Source: Deltaproteobacteria bacterium
GTDB taxonomy: Bacteria > Myxococcota_A > UBA796 > UBA2385
DNA: 6,266 nt
NCBI GenBank assembly: GCA_003694325.1
Contig: RFKJ01000460.1
Span: 1-6,266, forward strand
Reading direction: 5' to 3'
Shown here: in pieces, positions 1-6,266 of the stretch
How positions within the stretch are numbered: position 1 is the first letter of the stretch
How the letters are laid out: the number at the start of each line of letters is the position of its first letter
Notes under the pieces: model-generated
Databases searched by the model: none
Told to the model about the DNA's origin: nothing
What the model saw: the letters and a program-made list of their open reading frames with translations, nothing else
Made by a program: the position numbers and the translations under genes

Positions 1-1518
1 GAGCCGGAACTGACTCCCGAGGCGGTCCGGCGGATCGCCCGCCAGCTCGACATCCCGGAAGCCGACGCCTGGGGCACGGCCCGGTTCTACGGCCTGCTCC
101 GCGACAAGGGCGCCGGGACGCGGGTGTGCCAGTCGATCTCCTGTCGCCTGGCCGGCAGCGACGAGTGGATCGCTGCCCTGCGAGATGCCGGCGAGCCCCA
201 CGTCGCGGTGAGCTGCCTGGGGCAGTGCGACCGGGCGCCGGTGGCGCTGGACGATGACCTCCGCGTGCTGGCGCGGGGTCGGCCCGGCGCGGTGATGCCG
301 GCCGACGATTCGCTGCCCATCGACCTCGGCGGGGTCGACGACGCCCGCTATGCCGCCCTGGCCCGGGCCCGCGAGATGGGCGCGGCGGCGGTGATCGACG
401 AGATCGACGCGGCCGGCCTGCAGGGGCGCGGCGGGGCGGGATTCCCGGCGGCCTTCAAGTGGCGGGCGGTGGCGGCCGAGGCCGAGCCCGTCCACTACGT
501 GGTGGTCAACGCCGACGAGGGGGAACCCGGCACCTTCAAGGACCGCGAGGTCATGCGCCGCCGGCCGCACCGGCTGATCGAGGGGCTGGCCATCGCCGCC
601 GAGGCGGTCGGCGCCCGACAGGCCTGGATCTACATCCGCGGTGAGTTCCACGAGGAACGCGCCAGCCTGGAGCGGGCCCTCGACGAGGCCCGCCCCCACC
701 TCGGCGACCTGGAGATCCACTTCGCCAACGGACACGGCGCCTACATCTGCGGCGAGGAGACCGCGCTGCTGGAGTCGCTGGAGGGCCGGCGCGGGATGCC
801 CCGGATCAAGCCGCCCTACCCGACCCGGCACGGGCTGTGGGGCAAGCCGACCCTCATCCACAACGTCGAGACGCTGGCCTGCGTCCCGTACATCGTTCGA
901 CAGGGAGGCGCCGCCTTCCGGGCGCTGGGCCGCACCGAGCCGGGCACCAAGCTGTACTGCATCTCCGGGCACGTCCGGCAGCCCGGCGTCTACGAGCTGC
1001 CGCTGGGCGTGACCCTCGACGAGCTGCTGGAGGTGGCCGGCGGGCCGGTGGGCACGCCGCGGGCCTTCTCCCCCGGCGGCGCCTCGTCCGGGTTCCTCCC
1101 CATCGACCAGTCCGACCAGCCGCTGGACTTCCAGGGCCTGGCCGCCCGGGGCAGCATGCTCGGCAGCGCCGGCGTGGTCGTGCTCAACGACACGGTGGAC
1201 ATGGCGCAGGCCGCCCGCTGGCAGGCGGTGTTCTTCGAGGAGGAGAGCTGCGGCCAGTGCGCGCCCTGCCGGTTGGGGACCCAGGTGCTCCGCAAGATGC
1301 TGGACCGCTACCTCGACCACGGCGACCCCGATGCCCTGCGCCACCTCGAGGACATCGCCTTCGAGCTGGAGGAGGGCAGCATCTGCGGCCTGGGCATGGT
1401 CGCCCACCTGCCACTGGTGACCGCGATCCGCTACTTTCCTGGTGACTTCGCAGCGCGAGCCCCGGCGACCACCGGGGGCGCCTCCTCACCGACCTCTCCC
1501 CCGGTGGACCAGCCATGA
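1..1518 (+). CDS. fdhB: NAD+-dependent formate dehydrogenase beta (diaphorase) subunit, NuoE-NuoF fusion, 5' partial
   Basis: The reading frame is open from base 1, so the start lies upstream; the GTG at 124 falls inside a conserved domain and is not the start. Of 505 visible residues, 1-80 form a thioredoxin-like NuoE [2Fe-2S] domain with ligands C43, C48, C72 and C76 (CQSISC and CLGQC, the C-x4-C/C-x3-C spacing of NuoE). The rest is NuoF: the glycine-rich GRGGAGFP (about 142-149) and NADEGEPGTFKDRE (about 170-183) for FMN/NADH, GAYICGEETALLESLEG (about 246-262), then a [4Fe-4S] site ESCGQCAPCRLGT plus SICGLG (C417, C420, C423, C462). The C-terminal tail is rich in Pro, Ser and Thr. By family knowledge this cytoplasmic subunit takes electrons from the catalytic subunit and reduces NAD+ at FMN. 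The NuoE-NuoF fusion matches two-subunit enzymes such as Methylobacterium FDH1 rather than the separate FdsG and FdsB. Its TGA overlaps the fdhA ATG (ATGA), which implies translational coupling. A hydrogenase or other diaphorase subunit is unlikely given the neighbour. Confidence 0.95.
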   Translation, partial: EPELTPEAVRRIARQLDIPEADAWGTARFYGLLRDKGAGTRVCQSISCRLAGSDEWIAALRDAGEPHVAVSCLGQCDRAPVALDDDLRVLARGRPGAVMPADDSLPIDLGGVDDARYAALARAREMGAAAVIDEIDAAGLQGRGGAGFPAAFKWRAVAAEAEPVHYVVVNADEGEPGTFKDREVMRRRPHRLIEGLAIAAEAVGARQAWIYIRGEFHEERASLERALDEARPHLGDLEIHFANGHGAYICGEETALLESLEGRRGMPRIKPPYPTRHGLWGKPTLIHNVETLACVPYIVRQGGAAFRALGRTEPGTKLYCISGHVRQPGVYELPLGVTLDELLEVAGGPVGTPRAFSPGGASSGFLPIDQSDQPLDFQGLAARGSMLGSAGVVVLNDTVDMAQAARWQAVFFEEESCGQCAPCRLGTQVLRKMLDRYLDHGDPDALRHLEDIAFELEEGSICGLGMVAHLPLVTAIRYFPGDFAARAPATTGGASSPTSPPVDQP

Positions 1519-4262
1519 CGTCCTTCACCATCGAGATCGACGGTCGCCCGGTGCAGGCCCGGCCGGGCGACACGGTGCTCGAACTGGCCCGCGGCCAGGG
1601 CATCGACATCCCCACGCTCTGCCACGACCCCCGACTGGAGCCGGCCGGTTGCTGCCGGTCCTGCCTGGTCGAGATCGAGGGCCAGCGCCGCCTGCAGCCG
1701 GCCTGCACCTGGAAGGCGACGCCGGGGCTGAAGGTCTCGACCCGGTCGGAGCGCATCGAACGCCACCGCCGGGTCCTGATGAGCCTGTACCTGGCCGACC
1801 ACCCGGTGGACGCCGACGGCCGCCCCCCCGAGAGCCCCGACGGCAACGCCCTGCGGCACCTGACCGAGGGGATGCCGCTCCTCGACCTGGACCGCATCGA
1901 CTCGCCGCGGGCCGGCCGGCCCGACGACGACAACCCCTACATCCGGTTCGATCCCGCCCGCTGCATCCTCTGCGCCCGCTGCACCCGCTACTGCGACGAG
2001 GTCGAAGCGGTCAACGCCATCGCCCTCACCGAGCGCGGCGGGGCGACCACCATCGGCACCATCGGGATGACCGGCCTGCTGCACACCTCCTGCGAGCTGT
2101 GCGGGGGCTGCATCGACACCTGCCCGACCGGCGCCCTGTCCGAGAAGAAGAACGCCGACCTCGACCTGGCCGCCGCCGAGGTGACCCGCACCACCTGCAA
2201 CTTCTGCGGCGTGGGCTGCCAGGTCGACCTGCACGTCCTCGACGGCCGGGTGGTGCGGGTGACGTCACCGCCCCCGGGCACCACGGTCAACGACGGCAAC
2301 CTGTGCGTGAAGGGCCGGTTCGCCTTCGACTTCATCCACAGCGAGGATCGCCTCACGGAGCCGCTGGTCCGGGGCGAGGACGGCCGGCTGCACCCCACGA
2401 CCTGGCAGGACGCCATCGAGAAGACGGCTGCCGGGCTGCTGGGCGTCAAGCGGCGCCACGGCCCCGGCTCCCTGGGGTTCATCTCGTCGTCCCGGTGTAC
2501 CGGGGAGGAGAACTACCTGGTCCAGAAGCTGGCCCGGGCCGCCTTCGGCACCAATGACTGCCACCAGTGCGCGGCCACGTGACACGCCCCCACCGTCGCC
2601 GGTCTGGCGGCAATGTTCGGCGCGGGCGCGATGACCAACTCGATCCCGGAGATCCGGGACACGGACATGATGTTCGTGATCGGCTCCAACACCACCGAAG
2701 CCCACCCCATCATCGCCATGGAGATGAAGCGGGCGCGGCGGCGAGGCGCGAAGCTGGTCGTGGCCGACCCGCGGCGGATCTGGCTGGCCGAACAGGCCGA
2801 CCTGCACCTGCAGCTCCGGCCGGGCACCGACGTGTGGCTGATCAACGCCATCATGCACGTGATCCTGGCCGAGGGGCTCGAGGACCGCGAGTTCATCGCG
2901 CGGCACACCGAGGGCATCGACGAACTGCGGGCCGTCGTCGAGCGGTACACCCCCGAGGAGGCCGAGCGGATCACCGGCGTGCCGGCGGAGGACATCCGGA
3001 CCACCGCCCGGTGGTACGCCACGACCCGCAAGGCCGGCATCTACTACACGCTGGGGATCACCGAGCACACCCACGGCACCGACAACGTCTTCTCCCTGGC
3101 CAACCTCGTCCTGCTGACCGGGCACCTCGGCGTGCCCTCGGCCGGGCTCAACCCGCTGCGCGGCCAGAACAACGTCCAGGGCGCCAACGACGCCGGCGCG
3201 AGCCCCATCTACTACCCCGGCTACCAGCGGGTCGACGACCCCGAGGCCCGCGCCCGCTTCGAGGCGGAGTGGGGGGTGCCGCTGGATCCGACCCCCGGCC
3301 GCACCCTGCCCCGGATGATGGAGGCCGTCTGCGACGGCGACATCAAGGGATTGTTCATCATGGGCGAGGACATCGTCCTGTCCGAGCCCAACGTCGGCAA
3401 GCTGGAGCAGGGGCTGAACAACGCCGAGTTCATCGTCGTCCAGGACATCTTCATGAACGAGACCTGCCGCTTCGCCGACGTGGTGCTGCCGGCGGCCTGC
3501 TTCGCCGAGAAGGACGGCGTGTTCACCAACTCCGACCGGCGGGTGCAGCGGGTGCGCAAGGCCGTCGACCCGCCGGGGCAGGCCCGCCCCGACTGGGAGA
3601 TCCTCTGCGACATCGCCCGGGCCGCCGGCTACCCCATGCCCCACTACCAGGGTCCGGCCGAGATCTACGCCGAGATGGCCCGCCTCTCGCCCAAGTTCGC
3701 CGGCATCAGCCACCCGCGCATCGAGACCGAGGGCGGCCTGCAGTGGCCCTGTCCCGAGCCGACCCACCCCGGCACCCGCTTCCTGCACGAGGGCGGCCCG
3801 ATCATCGGCCGCAGCCGGTTCCGCCCGGCCGAGTACCGCCCCAGCAGGGAGCAACCGGACGCCGAGTACCCGCTGGTGCTGTCCACCGGCCGCACCCTGT
3901 ACCACTACAACGCCGCCACCCAGACCCGCCGGGAGTCGGGGCCGGTCCTCAAGCAGCCGACCAACTTCGTGGAGGTCTCGCCGCGGGATGCCCGCAAGCT
4001 GGGGCTGACCGACGGCGAGCGGGTACACGTCTGCAGCCGCCGCGGCACGGTCCACGCCACGGTGATGATCAGCCGCCGGATGCGACCGGGCTGCATCTGG
4101 ATGCCGCTGCACTTTTCCGAGGACCGGGCCAACCTGCTGACCACCGAAGCCGGCGACAGCGTCACCGGCACCGCCGAGTACAAGGTCTGCGCCGCCCGCA
4201 TCGAGCGGATCACCGACCCGGCCCACACGGAGGATGACGGGGGAGCCCGGGCGGCGCGGTGA
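1515..4262 (+). CDS. fdhA: NAD+-dependent formate dehydrogenase alpha (catalytic) subunit, selenocysteine-containing (TGA at 2580-2582 read as Sec)
   Basis: One 915-residue frame results if the in-frame TGA at codon 356 is read as Sec. Both halves are in the same phase and together form an ordinary FdhA. Domains: N-terminal [2Fe-2S] ferredoxin (C36, C47, C50, C64); two [4Fe-4S] motifs (C150/C153/C156/C160 and C193/C196/C199/C203); the molybdopterin-oxidoreductase [4Fe-4S] site (C228, C231, C235, C264) with K266 in CVKGRF, the lysine that relays electrons in this family; then U356-H357 and R549 in PLRGQNNVQG, equivalent to E. coli FdhF U140/H141/R333. The C-terminal dinucleotide-binding domain starts near LVLSTGRTLYHYN and ends in EYKVCAARIE. 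It catalyses formate oxidation (or CO2 reduction) at a Mo or W bis-pyranopterin; there is no signal peptide, so it is cytoplasmic. There is no Cys between C64 and C150, so the His-Cys cluster is missing. The start ATG overlaps the fdhB stop, with GGTGGA at 1503-1508 as a possible ribosome site. The ATG at 2613 is an internal Met. The alternative, a nonsense pseudogene, is disfavoured by the exact position of the TGA and the hairpin after it. Confidence 0.93.
2580..2582 (+). other. In-frame UGA codon decoded as selenocysteine (Sec356)
   Basis: TGA sits between CAAT and HAPTVAGL. Formate dehydrogenases carry the metal-ligating Cys or Sec at this point, directly before the catalytic His. The frame stays open for 355 codons before it and 559 after it, with conserved FdhA sequence on both sides. 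The base after it is C. The terminal stop of the same gene (4260-4262) is also TGA, as are the stops of fdhB and the ATPase gene, so UGA has a double meaning in this genome if the reading is right. Confidence 0.92.
2585..2628 (+). promoter_or_regulatory. Putative bacterial SECIS element (SelB-binding hairpin) downstream of the Sec UGA
   Basis: The apical stem is GUCGCC (2595-2600) pairing with GGCGGC (2606-2611): five Watson-Crick pairs and one U-G wobble, closing a GGUCU loop (2601-2605). A possible outer stem pairs CGCCC (2585-2589) with GGGCG (2624-2628). In E. coli fdhF, from memory, the loop GGUC also begins 18 bases after the UGA, the same spacing as here. SelB recognises the loop Gs and a bulged U. 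Here the nearest U (2596) can wobble-pair instead, so the bulge geometry differs. Part of the match follows from coding for the conserved Val-Ala-Gly-Leu, but the GGT glycine codon is uncommon in this gene, which mostly uses GGC and GGG. The pairing was worked out by hand, without folding energies. Confidence 0.75.
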
Positions 4263-4265
4263 GCG

Positions 4266-4274
4266 TGCTAGAGT
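4266..4274 (+). promoter_or_regulatory. Extended -10 promoter (TGC-TAGAGT) for the ATPase gene, probably leaderless
   Basis: TG-C-TAGAGT fits the extended -10 consensus TGnTAnnnT. It ends six bases before the ATG at 4281, so transcription would begin at or next to the start codon. The only bases between are CCGCCC, with no Shine-Dalgarno, which fits a leaderless mRNA. No TTGACA-like -35 is visible at the usual distance inside the end of fdhA, as is tolerated by extended -10 promoters. It would make the ATPase gene a separate transcription unit from the formate dehydrogenase operon. Confidence 0.55.
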
Positions 4275-4280
4275 CCGCCC

Positions 4281-5660
4281 ATGCCGACCGACGACCAGAC
4301 GTTCCTCAAGGAGTTCTACCAGGCGCTGCGGGATCGCCCGCTGGCGCCCGACAGCCCCTGCTATGTCCGGCTCTACGATGACGAGGAGCTGACCCCCACC
4401 GATCCGGTCGACCAGCTCCAGACCACCATCGAGTGGTCGCCCATCGAGAGCACCCAGCTCTTCAGTGGCTTTCGCGGCACCGGCAAGAGCACCGAGCTGC
4501 GTCGGCTCAAGCACCAGCTCGAACAGGCCGGGGAGAGCATCGTCGTGCTCTGCGACATGGGGCGATACCTCAACCTGACCACGCCGGTGGACGTCAGCGA
4601 CTTCCTGCTGGCCATCGCCGGCGCCTTGGGCGACGCCCTGCAGGGCGACCCGGACCTGTTGGGCAAGGACCTGCTGCAGGAAGGGTACTGGACCCGCTTC
4701 TGCAACTTCATGACCCGCACGCGGGTGGAGCCGGCCGAGCTGGGGCTGGAAGGCGGCGTCGAGGCCGCCTCGGTCTCGGTCAAGGCCAACCTCAAGGCCG
4801 ACCCCACCTTCCGGCAGCGGCTCCAGGACCACCTCAAGGGGCACCTGGGCGCGCTGGTGGCCGATGTGCGCACGTTCACGCAGGAGTGCGTCGAGGCGCT
4901 GCAGGACCGGCACGGCGCCGACACGCGGGTGGTCCTGTTGCTGGACTCGGTCGAGCAGATCCGCGGCACCGCCGTCAACGCCGAAGACGTGGCCGCATCC
5001 CTGGTCGTGCTGTTCCATGGCCACGCCGACAAGCTGGTGTTTCCCTACCTGCACGTCGTCTACACCGTGCCGCCCTGGTTGAAGATCAAGGAACCCGGGA
5101 TCTCCCGCCTCTACGACGGTTCGGAGTGGATCCCCTGCGTCAAGGTCGCCGACCGTGAGGGCCAACCTTGTGAAGCCGGGCTGCGGGCGCTCCGCGAGGT
5201 CGTCGGGCACCGCGGCGACTGGCAGCGCCTCCTGGGCAGCCAGGACGCCCTCGACCAGTTGATCCTGGCGTCCGGGGGCTACCTGCGGGACCTGTTCCGC
5301 CTGCTGCAGACCACGCTGCGGTTGGCGAGGGGGCGCAGCCTGCCGGTCTCGAAACCGATCCTCGACCTGGCGAAGCAGGAAGTCCGCAACGCCTACCTGC
5401 CGGTCGCCCACGAAGACGCGCTGTGGCTGGACCGGATCCACGCCACGCGGGCGACCGAACTGGAAGACGGCACCCACCTCCCCGACCTGGCGCGCTACTT
5501 CGACAACCTGCTGGTGATGGCGTACCGCAACGGCGATGAGTGGTGGGCGGTCCACCCCCTCATCGCCGACACGGTCCGGGCGCAGGCGGCAGAGGTCCGC
5601 AAGCGCCGCCAGCAGGAGGGCGCGGCCACGGATGGGGGCGATGGCGCCGCATCCGATTGA
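4281..5660 (+). CDS. P-loop ATPase of AAA/STAND type
   Basis: 459 residues. Walker A is GFRGTGKST (63-71, K69) and Walker B is VVLLLDSVEQ (217-226, with D222 and E225). A later VVYTVPPWL (259-267) sits where a sensor-1 strand would be. SGGYLRDLFRLL (331-342) resembles the GG-x-x-RDL helix of ORC/STAND-like ATPases. The segment ARYFDNLLVMAYRNGDEWWAVHPLI (404-428) looks like a winged helix. The tail is charged, then Gly/Ala-rich. No transmembrane segment or signal peptide is seen, so it is probably cytoplasmic. Active-site residues look intact, so ATP binding and hydrolysis are likely; the biological role is not known. ATPases of this look often stand beside large partner or repeat proteins in bacterial signalling and conflict gene clusters, which is inference here. 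It begins 18 bases after fdhA, at an ATG without a Shine-Dalgarno but with a -10 box just upstream. The next gene overlaps its end, so the two are probably co-translated. Confidence 0.85.
   Translation: MPTDDQTFLKEFYQALRDRPLAPDSPCYVRLYDDEELTPTDPVDQLQTTIEWSPIESTQLFSGFRGTGKSTELRRLKHQLEQAGESIVVLCDMGRYLNLTTPVDVSDFLLAIAGALGDALQGDPDLLGKDLLQEGYWTRFCNFMTRTRVEPAELGLEGGVEAASVSVKANLKADPTFRQRLQDHLKGHLGALVADVRTFTQECVEALQDRHGADTRVVLLLDSVEQIRGTAVNAEDVAASLVVLFHGHADKLVFPYLHVVYTVPPWLKIKEPGISRLYDGSEWIPCVKVADREGQPCEAGLRALREVVGHRGDWQRLLGSQDALDQLILASGGYLRDLFRLLQTTLRLARGRSLPVSKPILDLAKQEVRNAYLPVAHEDALWLDRIHATRATELEDGTHLPDLARYFDNLLVMAYRNGDEWWAVHPLIADTVRAQAAEVRKRRQQEGAATDGGDGAASD
5614..5619 (+). promoter_or_regulatory. 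Shine-Dalgarno AGGAGG for the gene starting at 5632
   Basis: AGGAGG lies inside the 3' end of the ATPase gene, 12 bases before the ATG at 5632 and 21 before the in-frame ATG at 5641. The second ATG has only a G-run two bases away, too close to serve it. The site therefore favours 5632, though its spacing is a little long. Confidence 0.5.
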
Positions 5661-6266
5661 GCTGTCGGCATCGGGAGAAGCCGCCTGGCAGAGCCTGCGC
5701 CAGCACGTCGAGTGGGCCGAGGGGTTCTGGCTGGCGTGGGTGTTCACCGACCACCCCCCGACCGCCGAGGAGCTGCGGCGACGGCTGGCCGCAGCCAGCA
5801 TCCACCCCATGCAGGTGTTCGACCTGCAGGAGCAGGCCGACGTCGCCCGCATCCTGCGGGGCCTGCTCGCCGACGAACCCGCGCCCGAAGGACACGTCTG
5901 GGTTCGCTGCCGGGAGACCACGGGCGACTCGGCCGGGTTGCGCCAGGCGTGGACCGAGTTGCACCTCCGCCTGAACGAACGCCGCGAGGCGCTCCGGACA
6001 CGGCTCCGCGCGGGGCTGATCCTGGCCGGGCCCCGGGCCTGGAAGGCGGACGCGCGCGATGCCGCCCCCGACCTGTGGAGCATCCGGTCCCTGGTGTTGG
6101 AGGCCGACGCCACCGTACCGGTCCGCTCCGGCACGGCCGACCGTTCCCGGCAAGCCCACCAGGTACGCGCCCCCGCCAGCGCCAGGCTGGCCCGCCGGGC
6201 GCTCCAGCGCGCGCTGAAGTCCGCCGACCCGGCCGCCGAAGCCGTCGCCCGGACCCGCCTGGCCCA
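5632..6266 (+). CDS. Uncharacterised protein encoded with the ATPase, 3' partial
   Basis: The frame stays open to the window edge (211 complete codons visible), so the stop is beyond it. The start is ATG 5632, with ATG 5641 as the alternative; the overlap with the ATPase gene is 29 or 20 bases. Visible features, numbered from 5632: a Trp-rich segment EWAEGFWLAWVFTD (28-40), probably a buried strand; an Arg-rich helix LHLRLNERREALRTRLRAG (110-128); a hydrophobic LILAGP (129-134); then APDLWSIRSLVLEA (145-158). A basic, Ala-rich helical stretch at about 182-210 could begin a TPR-like repeat region, but only one helix is visible. There is no signal peptide and no recognised catalytic motif. The strand/helix pattern ending in APDLWSIRS resembles N-terminal regions of repeat proteins I associate with such ATPases; this is recalled, not searched. 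Composition matches a real high-GC gene. The role is unknown; a partner or effector of the upstream ATPase is inferred from the overlap. Confidence 0.8.
   Translation, partial: MGAMAPHPIELSASGEAAWQSLRQHVEWAEGFWLAWVFTDHPPTAEELRRRLAAASIHPMQVFDLQEQADVARILRGLLADEPAPEGHVWVRCRETTGDSAGLRQAWTELHLRLNERREALRTRLRAGLILAGPRAWKADARDAAPDLWSIRSLVLEADATVPVRSGTADRSRQAHQVRAPASARLARRALQRALKSADPAAEAVARTRLA

Noticed and set aside
1442..2557. A 371-codon + strand ORF overlapping fdhB and fdhA, and similar out-of-frame ORFs at 2567-4237 and 4433-5158
   Set aside because: Their translations are Pro/Arg/Gly-rich with no domain, and they lie in shifted frames over genes with clear family motifs.
2559..2600. A frameshift or nonsense mutation making fdhA a pseudogene
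   Set aside because: Frame is unchanged across the site, codon spacing to the conserved Cys and His is exact, and the stop is TGA at the one position where Sec is expected.
4245..4252. GCCCGGGC palindrome near the end of fdhA as a terminator
   Set aside because: It has no loop and no following T-run, and lies within coding sequence. An 8-base GC palindrome is expected by chance at this composition.
2613..4262. A separate gene starting at ATG 2613
   Set aside because: It would lack the Fe-S domains and the catalytic residue. The codons between 2583 and 2612 already encode conserved FdhA sequence (HAPTVAGLAA), and the frame is continuous with 1515-2582.
2265..6134. A 1289-codon open frame on the - strand spanning fdhA and the ATPase gene
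   Set aside because: It is antisense to well-recognised genes that share one phase. In high-GC DNA the frame opposite a coding strand rarely meets stops. Its translation is low-complexity and rich in Gly, Val, Arg, Asp and Pro, with no recognisable domain.
1..6266. CRISPR arrays, tRNA or rRNA genes, insertion sequences, attachment sites
   Set aside because: No direct repeats with regular spacers, RNA gene signatures, transposase motifs or terminal inverted repeats were seen; the window is almost fully occupied by four protein genes.

Overview
The window is high-GC bacterial DNA (about 70% by eye, with strong G/C preference at third codon positions). It is almost fully coding, and every gene is on the + strand. 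The lineage cannot be fixed from the sequence. An extended -10 box six bases before an ATG that lacks a Shine-Dalgarno resembles the leaderless genes common in Actinomycetota and some other high-GC groups. The ATPase/downstream-protein pair looks like accessory genes found in several high-GC phyla.

Left part (1-4262): a two-gene operon for a soluble NAD+-dependent, molybdenum- or tungsten-containing formate dehydrogenase. The first gene is cut by the left edge. It encodes a diaphorase subunit in which a NuoE-like [2Fe-2S] domain is fused to a NuoF-like FMN/NADH/[4Fe-4S] domain. The second gene overlaps it by ATGA and encodes the catalytic subunit. It looks like two ORFs (1515-2582 and 2613-4262), but both are in the same frame and are separated only by one in-frame TGA. 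That TGA lies exactly at the catalytic Cys/Sec position of formate dehydrogenases (CAAT-U-HAPTVAGL), and a SECIS-like hairpin with a GGUCU loop starts 12 bases after it. I therefore read 1515-4262 as one 915-residue selenoprotein. This catalytic subunit also lacks the cysteines of the His-Cys [4Fe-4S] cluster usual in its NuoG-like N-terminus.

Right part (4263-6266): an 18-base gap carries a probable leaderless promoter (TGC-TAGAGT). It is followed by a P-loop ATPase of AAA/STAND type (459 aa, Walker A GFRGTGKS, Walker B LLLDSVEQ, C-terminal winged-helix-like segment). An overlapping gene follows and runs off the right edge. Its product has no domain I can name with confidence, but the overlap suggests the two proteins work together, perhaps as a signalling or conflict-type ATPase/effector or ATPase/scaffold module. 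Nothing in the sequence links this pair functionally to formate oxidation.

How the genes work together: the catalytic subunit oxidises formate to CO2 (or the reverse) at the Sec-ligated bis-pyranopterin centre, passes electrons along its Fe-S clusters to the diaphorase subunit, and reduces NAD+ at FMN. The UGA decoding needs SelA/SelB/SelC/SelD, none of which is in the window. All three stop codons visible here are also TGA, so the local hairpin has to separate Sec insertion from termination.
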